Virus record (IMG/VR): IMGVR_UViG_3300042691_017212
Coordinates: 1-64,000 of that record
Length of the DNA stretch: 64,000 nucleotides
Strand: one strand, 5' to 3'
Origin: a virus
Numbering within the stretch: position 1 is the first letter of the stretch; every line of letters begins with the position of its first letter. The position numbers and the translations under genes were made by a program. The notes below the pieces were generated by a model. It did no database searches. It was not told the origin of the DNA and saw only the letters and a program-made list of their open reading frames with translations. Positions 31,009-39,800 of the stretch are shown in pieces.

Positions 31009-31789
31009 AGCAATGGCATTGCAAGCTGCTAGCGGACTAGTTAATTTAATGGCTGGTCAGCCAATAAGTGGTGCAATAAAAGACAGCACCGTTGCTCAAA
31101 TATCTGCAGCAGTTTTTTATAAAACAAATGTTATGGCTAAGCTTACATCTAATTTAGCTTTTCAGAATGCTTTTAGAAATACTATATTTAATCAGGTAGA
31201 GGAAGATTTTGGAAATTATGTTGATGCAAAAGCTAGGACCTCTCCAAGATCATTGCACCATGTTTATGAGTGGGGCAAAGTTGGGAATAAAGAATCAAGA
31301 CTATTTAAGCTAAACAAATTCCCATCCGACGGATTGTCTTTAAAGATAAACTATGATTTATTAGATTCTACTTCGTTTGTGCCTTCTAAAACATCTAACC
31401 ACAGGCATGTGTTTATTAAAAAAGCTTCCATTATGGAAGAGGGCAAAACAGTTGTAATATCTCCAAGAAGTTCTGAAAGACTTGTTTTTGAAATAAATGG
31501 TTATATGGTTTTTATGCCAAAAGGAGAATCTGTTACTGTGACCAAGCCTGGTGGAGTAGCTACTAAAAATTCATTTTTATCAGCATACAAATATTTTTTT
31601 ACTGGTCCATTAATAAATCTTTCAATAAAAAAATCTGGATTTCAAAGATTATTTAATTCTGCAATGAGTAGAGCCTTGTCAGTTCCAGTAAGCATAAAAA
31701 CTGTAAAGTATAAATTTTCTCCAAACAGTGTTGCTAGTGAGGCAGATGCAGCGCTTTTGGCAGCGTTTACGGGGGTAGCAAATGCCTAA
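30998..31789 (+). CDS. Tail-completion/neck protein
   Basis: A TTG start at 30998 (GGAG 10 nt upstream) gives 263 residues. The order and size fit the HK97 gp10-like tail-completion slot, but it is longer than usual and I see no diagnostic motif. It contains SPRSLHHVYEWGKVGNKESR and a C-terminal helix with Ala-rich SVASEADAALLAAFTGVANA. Confidence 0.55.
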   Translation: MASEAMALQAASGLVNLMAGQPISGAIKDSTVAQISAAVFYKTNVMAKLTSNLAFQNAFRNTIFNQVEEDFGNYVDAKARTSPRSLHHVYEWGKVGNKESRLFKLNKFPSDGLSLKINYDLLDSTSFVPSKTSNHRHVFIKKASIMEEGKTVVISPRSSERLVFEINGYMVFMPKGESVTVTKPGGVATKNSFLSAYKYFFTGPLINLSIKKSGFQRLFNSAMSRALSVPVSIKTVKYKFSPNSVASEADAALLAAFTGVANA

Positions 31790-32291
31790 CTATAAATTAG
31801 ATGCAATGTTTGAGTTAAGAAAATATATGTGGAATAAGATGAAAGCTTCTAATATATTTGATCCAAATACTTATTATGCAGATAACCTAGATGAGACTCT
31901 AATCCCAATAGTTCCAGTTCAGCAGCAGGCAGAGATGAGTCAATTTTTGAGCGGTAAGAAGCATATAGTCTATGACAAGATAGGTATGTCATATAAAGAC
32001 AACTGGCTTATTTGCTGTGAACAAGTTCTATTTACTGTATATTCAACAGACATTTTGGACATAGTTGAGATAAGAAACTTTATGACAGATGAATTTAGAC
32101 GAATGGATGAATCGGGTAAGGATGTAAATAAATGGAGTGGGCTATCAGACAAATTTAAGTTCCATACTATATTCATAGCAGACATATCCCCTACAAAACC
32201 ATCAGAAGAAATGCAAGGATTTTTGGCCACAGACATCATATTAGAAATACAATATTCAAGAATCACAGACAATAATGGCAGATTTGCCTAG
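31782..32291 (+). CDS. Probable tail terminator protein
   Basis: A 169-residue protein overlapping its predecessor by 8 nt. The sequence (LDETLIPIVPVQQQAEMSQF, then LLFTVYSTDIL-like, then IILEIQYSRI) fits the slot and size of the tail terminator, which caps the tail tube before head joining. No specific motif proves it. It precedes the tail tube gene. Confidence 0.55.
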   Translation: MPNYKLDAMFELRKYMWNKMKASNIFDPNTYYADNLDETLIPIVPVQQQAEMSQFLSGKKHIVYDKIGMSYKDNWLICCEQVLFTVYSTDILDIVEIRNFMTDEFRRMDESGKDVNKWSGLSDKFKFHTIFIADISPTKPSEEMQGFLATDIILEIQYSRITDNNGRFA

Positions 32292-32394
32292 TTTGCTTTA
32301 GGCGACTAAATCCCGTAAAATTGGCTATAGAGGAAAGGGCCTAGCCAGCCAAATATATATATATTAATTTCATGAAATAGGAGGATAAAAACTC

Positions 32395-33072
32395 ATGGCA
32401 CAATCAGCAGGTAATGCTAAAAACATTCTCGTTGGAGCGTCTCCATTATTTATATCAAACATTGATATTACAGAAGGAGCAGCATATAAGGAAAATGCAG
32501 AACCAGGTTCCGCAGACGCAGGCGCATACGTAGCAGGCACATCTTATACATCAACATTGAATGGAATTGATTCAGGAGCATTTTATTACAGAAACGTAGG
32601 TTTCACAAATAATGGTCTTCAGATCACTTATAATCCAACGTACGACTCAGTAACCGTCGATCAGCTTCTTGATACAGCTAAGCTGTTCAAGTCTGCGATG
32701 GAGGTTATGATCGCAACAGAAATGTCAGAAGGTACACTAGAAAACGTTCTAGTTGTATTTGGACAGGGTTCCGATACATTAACATCACCAACAACTGGTA
32801 CACAAGCAGATAACGATGTACTAGCACTTGCAGGTGGAGCACTCGGTGAGGCTCCAACAGAGCGTCAGCTTATTGCAGTTGGTCAAGCACCAACTTCACA
32901 GGTAGCTAATACAGAGCGTATTTATTATGCTCGTCGTGTTCTCTCTGTACAGCAATCACAGTTCTCGTTGGCTCGTACAACACCAACTACGTTCCCAGTA
33001 ACATTCCGTCTTCTTCCAGACGCCTCAAAGGTCGGTCAAGAATACGGTCTAATTATTGACAGAGCAATTTAA
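32395..33072 (+). CDS. Major tail (tube) protein
   Basis: A 225-residue protein with an AGGAGG ribosome binding site and codon use as biased as in the capsid gene, both signs of high expression. It contains AKNILVGASPLFISNIDITE at the start and a beta-rich middle, ends RLLPDASKVGQEYGLIIDRA and lies in the right slot before the chaperones. It polymerises to form the tail tube. A strong terminator follows. About 100 nt precede it without a gene and hold a weak hairpin (TGGCTA with TAGCCA). Confidence 0.8.
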   Translation: MAQSAGNAKNILVGASPLFISNIDITEGAAYKENAEPGSADAGAYVAGTSYTSTLNGIDSGAFYYRNVGFTNNGLQITYNPTYDSVTVDQLLDTAKLFKSAMEVMIATEMSEGTLENVLVVFGQGSDTLTSPTTGTQADNDVLALAGGALGEAPTERQLIAVGQAPTSQVANTERIYYARRVLSVQQSQFSLARTTPTTFPVTFRLLPDASKVGQEYGLIIDRAI

Positions 33073-33098
33073 TAATTAATATTAATTATTAGTAAATG

Positions 33099-33125
33099 GC
33101 CCCCAGAAATGGGGGCTTATTTATT
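33099..33125 (+). terminator. Intrinsic terminator after the tail tube gene
   Basis: GCCCCCA (33099-33105), loop GAAA, TGGGGGC (33110-33116), then TTATTTATT. Confidence 0.88.
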
Positions 33126-33143
33126 GTATCTGCATGATGCTTA

Positions 33144-33152
33144 TGCTATAAT
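33144..33152 (+). promoter_or_regulatory. Extended -10 promoter for chaperone and tape measure genes
   Basis: TGCTATAAT sits 26 nt before TTG 33179 with AAAGGAGG in between. Confidence 0.65.
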
Positions 33153-33178
33153 AATTTAGAATCCTAAAGGAGGATAAA

Positions 33179-33511
33179 TTGGCTACAACAGTATACGATG
33201 TAGAAGAAATTGAATTACAAAATGGTGCTAAAGCAAAACTTAAGCCATTGTCTATTAAGCAACTCCGTAAGTTTATGGAAGTTGTAAAAAAAATACAAGA
33301 CTCTCAAGAAGAAGATGTCACTCTAGGCATTTTAATTGATGCATGTGCAGTAGCACTAGAAACTCAGTTACCAGATCTTGTAGCAGACAGAGACAAGCTT
33401 GAAGAGGCTTTGGACGTTCCAACAATTAACCGCATTCTTGAAGTTTGCGGAGGAATTAAGATGGACGACCCAAACCTAATAGCGGCAGCGGTTCTAGCTG
33501 GTCAGAACTAG
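33179..33511 (+). CDS. Tail assembly chaperone, short form (G-like)
   Basis: A TTG start with a strong AAAGGAGG ribosome binding site gives 110 residues. The N-terminus (ATTVYDVEEIELQNGAKAKL) and the helical remainder resemble the short tail chaperones that wrap the tape measure protein. It ends at TAG 33509-33511 in the normal frame. Near its end is a slippery CCCAAAC heptamer with a stem-loop, so a fraction of ribosomes would continue in the -1 frame into the next region to give a longer form. The tape measure gene follows, as expected. Confidence 0.85.
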   Translation: MATTVYDVEEIELQNGAKAKLKPLSIKQLRKFMEVVKKIQDSQEEDVTLGILIDACAVALETQLPDLVADRDKLEEALDVPTINRILEVCGGIKMDDPNLIAAAVLAGQN

Positions 33512-33525
33512 ATCTAGCCGCATTA
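33469..33525 (+). promoter_or_regulatory. Programmed -1 ribosomal frameshift signal
   Basis: The heptamer C-CCA-AAC (33469-33475) fits X-XXY-YYZ in the frame of the upstream gene. After a 6-nt spacer, GCGGC (33482-33486) pairs with GCCGC (33517-33521), with TAAT and ATTA (33477-33480 with 33522-33525) extending the stem and an inner GGTTCT/AGAAC-type hairpin. The -1 frame is open from 33460 onward, so slipping there gives a continuous fusion of about 220 residues. Confidence 0.88.
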
Positions 33526-33840
33526 GAAGGTGAAGTTTTTCTTCTTGGGCATTGGAAGAATTACGAAGAGTTGGAAGAAAATTTATCAATGCCAGAGCTC
33601 CTTCAGACGCTAGAATCTATGCATAAGAAAGAGCACAGCCAGCGAAAATTTACCGCATCTTTAAAAGGAATACAATTAGATGATGAGGTAGAAGAAAAAA
33701 AGAGTAAGACCTTTGACGATGTAAAAAGGAAAGCTCTTGGAATAAACGCCAGTGGAGACGATGTAGTTTCTTTACAAGGTAGTTTTGCACAAGACGCAGG
33801 ATTTGGAATCGGAATGGGGTTAGGTTACTCTAAGGGGTAA
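33475..33840 (+). CDS. Tail assembly chaperone, frameshift extension (T-like)
   Basis: This is the -1 frame part (121 residues) joined to the first 99 codons of the upstream gene, giving about 220 residues in total. It has LEGEVFLLGHWKNYEELEEN, an acidic helical middle and a C-terminus ending FGIGMGLGYSKG. An internal ATG at 33571 exists, but the frame upstream of it is open with sensible codons and no good ribosome binding site precedes the ATG, so frameshifting is the more likely route. The extended form binds tape measure and tube proteins during assembly. Confidence 0.82.
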   Translation, partial: PNSGSGSSWSELDLAALEGEVFLLGHWKNYEELEENLSMPELLQTLESMHKKEHSQRKFTASLKGIQLDDEVEEKKSKTFDDVKRKALGINASGDDVVSLQGSFAQDAGFGIGMGLGYSKG

Positions 33841-33843
33841 TAG

Positions 33844-36800
33844 ATGGCCGACGAGCAAATTGTAACGAGTATAGTCGCCAAAGCTGACTTGTCAAGCCTT
33901 GTGTCTGAAGTACACAGGGCTACAGTTAGTTTACAGCAATTACAAAGAGAACTACTAGCTTCAAACAAATCTATTGCTTCGGCTACAAAGGTAGCAAATA
34001 ATTTATTCAGAGATACATTAACTGGAAGCGGATATTATTCAAGCCATTTCGTAAACCTTAATTCAGACGTAGATAAATTTGGAAAACAATTAGATGCTGG
34101 AAGGCTAAAGCTAAAAGATTATTTCCAGACATTCAGAACGCATGCCACAACACAAAGAGGAATGATAAGAGAACTTGCTAAAGAGCAAGTAATGCTTCAA
34201 AATTCCGTACTTCAGCCTTTAGGCAGAAACGCTCAAGGCTTAATGCAATACAATGTAATGATTCCACGAGGACTAGATGCTGTAAAAAATAGTGCACAGT
34301 TAGCTCGTATGGAAATGCAAATAATGAATCGTGCATTGTTGGAAGGTTCTACATCTTTAATCAATTGGGGTAAAAATACTCAATGGGCAGGTCGACAGTT
34401 AACAGTAGGATTAACAGTCCCACTTGCAATGTTCGGAGCACAGGCTGCAAAAGCATTTAGAGAAGCAGATCAGGAATTAACAAGATTAGTTAAAGTTTAC
34501 GGAGATATATCTGGAACTGCTTCAGCAGATTTACAAAAAATTAGAGAAGAAGTAACCTCTACTGCAAAAGAACTATCAAGCGCTATGGGAGTTTCTTTTA
34601 AAGAAACCATTGGTTTGGCTGCTGATATTGCAGCAACTGGACAGCAAGGAGACCAACTTCTTGGATCACTGAAAGAAACAACAAGGCTTGCTGTTCTTGG
34701 TGAAGTAGATAGGGCGGAAGCCATGAAGGCTACATTAGCAATACAAACTGCCTTTAAATCTAATACACAAGAATTAACCGAATCAATTAACTTTTTGAAC
34801 GCAGTAGAAAACCAAACTTCAACAACTCTAAATGATTTAGTTGAGGCCATTCCAAAAGCTGGAACAGTTGTTAAGCAATTAGGTGGAGACGTTGAAGACC
34901 TAGCTTTGTATTTAACAGCTATGAGAGAGGGCGGAGTAAACGCTTCAGAAGCTGCAAACGCATTAAAGTCTGGACTTGCATCTATGATTAATCCAACTAA
35001 ACAAACTGTTGGACTGATGGCAGATTTTGGAATAGACATACTCGGAATGGTAGAAAGAAATGCTGGAAGTACAACTGGCATGATATTAGATTTACAAAAA
35101 GCATTAGATAACTTAGATCCATTAAGTAAAGCTAGAGCATTAGAACAAATGTTTGGTAAATTCCAGTTTGCACGTATGAGTGCATTATTTAATAACTTAG
35201 GTAAAGAAGGAAGTCAGACTCTGCAAGTTATGCAGTTAATGAATGCTAGTGCAGAAGATTTAGCTAATGTAGCTAGTCGAGAGTTAAGCCTTGTAACCGA
35301 ATCTGCTTCTGGTAAATATAAGAGAGCAGTTGAAAGCTTAAAGGCCAGCATGGCGGACATAGGAGAAGAATTTTTAGGTGTAGCAACTAAATTTATAAAT
35401 GCATTTACAAAAGTGCTAGACTTCTTTAATAATTTACCAGAACCAATTAAAAAAGCTGTAACTTATTTAGGTGGATTTACAGCAATAATTGGTCCAGTAA
35501 TTATGTTAACTGGTGTTTTGGCAAACTTCTTTGGCTATATAACAAAAGGCGTTGTACAGCTAAGAGCGTTCTTCCAGAGAGCTGCTGGATGGAAGATGTT
35601 GACCCCAGAAATAATTGCTGCAGAAAAAGCAGCTCAAATGGTGGAACAGGCATTCTATTCAGACGCAGCTGCAGCAGAAGTACTTCATGGAGCATTAACA
35701 AAATTAGTTGCAGACTATATGAATTTACAAAATGCAATGCTAAAGGGCTCTATACCAACTAATCCAGTTTTGAGTACAGTAGGTGGAACAATGCTTCCTA
35801 TTAGAAGAGAAGTAGATCCAGCCAATGTTTATGCTGGCGACATGGACACAAGAGCAATGTCACATATAAATGTAAGAGATCCAAAAAATCCTGCTTCATT
35901 AATGGGAGTTGTTCCAGGAGCATTGCCAGTTAACAGAGGCATTGGAAGAACTCCTCAAATGTACATGAGCGAAAGGCTTCCAAATATAGAAGGATTAACA
36001 TCAGTAAAAGGAATTTCTACTGGAATAGTTGCTGGAGAAGCTGCAAGATTCCATGCTTTGATGGCCACTTTAGGAATGCAAACAGAAGCCGAAGTGGCTG
36101 CCTTAAAACAAACTATTGCAATGGGAGGAACGGTAAGTAAAGAATTATTAGATACATTCGATGATATTCTTCCAATAACTGCAAAAATAGCAGACGGTGC
36201 TGCAACTCAATCTGCTGCAATTGTAGCACAATTACGTGCAGGCAAAATAACCGTAGACCAAGCCAAAGCAGAAATTGTTGCATTAAATGCTCAAATAGAT
36301 GCAATGCTGAGATCAGAAATATCTGCATACGCAACATCCAGAGGCAGAGCAATTGATTTTACTAAAGCTCCATTAATGAATCAGCCAGTAGTTGATGCAA
36401 ATGGTCAATTCACATTAAGAGATTTATATAAAAAGGAAGCTAATAAAGCAGTCATGGAGGAGTTTGGAAGACTTCGTGGCGTTAGAACATTTGGTGCTCC
36501 ATATAGCATGCATGTTACAAGATTACCTAAGTTTAATGAAGGCGGTGCCCCAGAAAGTTTTGGTGCAAATAAAACTGTAGTTAGTGGTCCAACATCAGTA
36601 ACATACGATGACAGACTAGGAAATGTCCCATTAGGCGGTTTTGTTTTAAATCAAAGCGCATCAATGAATCCAGCAAATGCTGATTTAGTTGCTGCTGCTC
36701 CATCAACATACATGAATAATGGAGGCAATATAACTGCAGCGTTAACTCCAGGAGAGGTAGTATTTGGTCCAGGAATACAAAATGATCCAGAGTTGTATGC

Positions 36801-39800
36801 TCGTGTAGAAGCTGCTAATAGAGGAATTCCTGGTGGAAATGTTGGCGGAAGGATTAGGTTTAATAAAATTGGTTATGGATTACCAATGCCAGCATCGGTT
36901 AGACCATCTGCTAGACTAGCTGGAGCAAGAGTTCAAACTTCAGATAGAGCTACAATATATGAAGCATTAGTTGGAAGAAGTGGAATAGATCAATCTGTTT
37001 TAGCTTCATTAAGAAACTGGGGCACAACAAGACAATTTGGGATGCAGCCAGGAGCCTTTGCCCCAAGAGCTCATGGACCTTATGACGTAGCTGGTGGATT
37101 AGATATTCCTCATGTTGGATATATGGGACAAGCTCAAGTTTCTAGACATAATGAATTGCAAAATATATTAAGTAAATCTTTAGGAGTTAGAAATATAAAT
37201 CCAATAACTCCATTTTCTTCACAAGAAATGTTTGCAGAAATAATGACAAAGGGCGGCGGAGCAGGATTTAGAAGATATGCATATATAGATGATGTAATGG
37301 ATATCGGCAAAGCAAAAAGATACCTAGAGCATTTTGAAGATGTATTTTATGGTAAAGCTAGATGGAAGTCAGCTGAATTTGGATTAAAGCCTTCTATGTT
37401 GTTAAAAGAATATGGAAAGAAGCCAGATGAATTATCTACATATTTAAATTATTTATTAGACGAAAAGGCAGTCACAACAACTAATAAAGTTGGAATCATA
37501 TTTAACGATGCTCAAGCTATATTAGCAAAATTAAAAGTATCTCCAGATGAAGCAATATCTATGGCTGAAAGAGCGTATGCAAAAACAATGTCTCAGCAGC
37601 CACTAACTGATGATGAGTATTATGCCTTAAGACTTCTAGACTTTGAAGAAGGTGGACAGTTTGCTTCATTTAGAAACTCATTTAATCGTGGAGGTAAAAT
37701 TCCAGGATACATGGCTGGAGGCAATTTGGGATATTTATATTCAAGAGCATTGTCACAAGGTCAATTAAAAGATGTAGCTTTACCAAGAACGTATTTGATG
37801 AAAGCATTAGGAGCCACATCACACTTTGATCCAGCAACAAGAAGATCAATGGTTTCTAGTTTGCCAATGAGGCCTAACTTATCAATGTTTGATAGTTTGC
37901 CAATATCAAGACAAGCTAAATTAGCCTTATATGATTCCTTAGTTGAATCAGTTCAGTATAATAGAATGAACACTCTTGACAAAAATATTAAACGAGGTTT
38001 CGGAGTAAACGACACCAGAAATATTTGGCATAGCGCATTGTCTGGAGCACTGCTTCCAAGCAGGGCTAATAAATTAGGTGCAGCTGATATTACAGTTCTT
38101 AAGGGCCTAGAAGATAGAATATCAAGACTTCAGATTGATATGCCTCCATCTGTTGCCAATAAGTTATTTGGAGGCAAGCTAAAGCTTAATCGTGGTGGAA
38201 GAATCCCAGGATATAGAATGGGAGGAGGGATTGTATCTAGACTAAGAGGCGCATATGGCACAACAGATGAGTTAAAGCGTAAGATAGCTCAGTTAAGATC
38301 TCAAGGTGCTCTTTCTGTAGAAGACGAAGAAAGAATGAAGAGGGCATTAAGGTCTGGGCAAGCTCAGAGAATATCTGCTGTTGCTTCTGAGGTTGAAAGA
38401 GCATCACAGGCATTAATTAAACAAGAAAAGGCATTTAGAAGCTATTCGGTTCCAATGCAGCAGCCAGACGTAGATGAGCTCGGACATAAAACTCAACCAA
38501 TGCTACTTGGAAGAAAGCCAGTTGAGGTTCCAGAAGGAAAACAATACAGAAGATTCTTTGGGTATACTTTTGCAGATTTCCAGGCGAAGTATGGAAGAAG
38601 GGCAGTATCTCCTATAACACCAATGTCTGTAGATACAGTTGGGTATACAGGTATATCTGAAAGAGGCGGAGCAGTACCAGGAAATGCATATGCAGCCAGA
38701 ATAAATAATCCTGAAATAGCTTCAATATTAAGATTAACAAGCATGCCATTGAATAACGCCTTGGATAAATTAAGAGATGCATTGGAAAAGCCATTAACTG
38801 CAATTAGAAATGCGATAGTATTTCAAAATAAACAATTGCAAAAGCCTGCAGTATTATCTGGTTTAAGTTCAAGCAGAGAGCTAGTACATGTTCCTGGTTT
38901 AGGTAAAACATATGGAAGAGATCTTGCAACAATTCCAGAATTTAGAAATAGATTTAATGCCGATGCTGCTGCTTTAGCTGCAAAAAATATGATGGGCCCA
39001 GATGGACGTCCTATGCCAATGTATGGTAATTTAACTGGGACTGCAGCATATAGATCACTTTCTCTTATGTCTAACTATGATGAAAATGGAAGATATATAG
39101 GAGGTCCTGGAGGGTTCCAGCAATCAAGACTAGCCAGACTTTTGGGGCAACAAGGAATTGGTAGAGATGCAATGCGTCAAGCAGGAAGATACGCATCTGC
39201 CTGGAAGCCAGCTGGAGAAGGTGTTTATACAAGAAAAGGTGAAGGATTCCTAGGGCTTAGAAGAAGAGAGTTCCTTGTAACAAATCCACAAACTGGACAA
39301 CAGGAAATAATAAATAGAAGCGAAGCAACTAGAAGAGGTATATACCAAGGACCACAAATGGGAATGGGAAGCCAAATGGGTATGATGATGGCTTCTTCTG
39401 CTGGCGGAATGTATTTGATGGGACAGGATCCAGAAAAAAGATTCTTAGGAATGAATCCTCAAATGGCTGGTATGGCTTTAATGACTGCTGGATCTACTCT
39501 TCCGTTCATGATGGGTCCAGCCGTAAAGGGCATGATGAATATGAAGGCCGCTATGAGTGGAGTAAAAGCTTCCGCTGGCTCTTTGTTTAACGTTATAAGT
39601 GCTGCAAAATTCTTATCAGTAGCTACTGGAGTTGGTGCCGTTACTACAGCATTACTAGTTTTACAGAAAGTTAATAACAATTGGAATCAAGATGCGGCTA
39701 ACAGATTTGGCCTTACAAAGAAAGCCGCCGAAGAGCTTGGGGTAGAATATTTTAATATTGCTGAAAGAATGAAGTCTATGAAAGCTGCACAAGATGCTCA

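Noticed and set aside
33571-33840. Independent gene starting at ATG 33571
   Set aside because: The -1 frame is open well before it with a slip site and stem-loop, and no good ribosome binding site precedes the ATG.
34497-35081. 194-codon open frame on the minus strand in the tape measure gene
   Set aside because: It lies wholly inside a clear coding gene on the other strand, has no ribosome binding site and looks like no protein.
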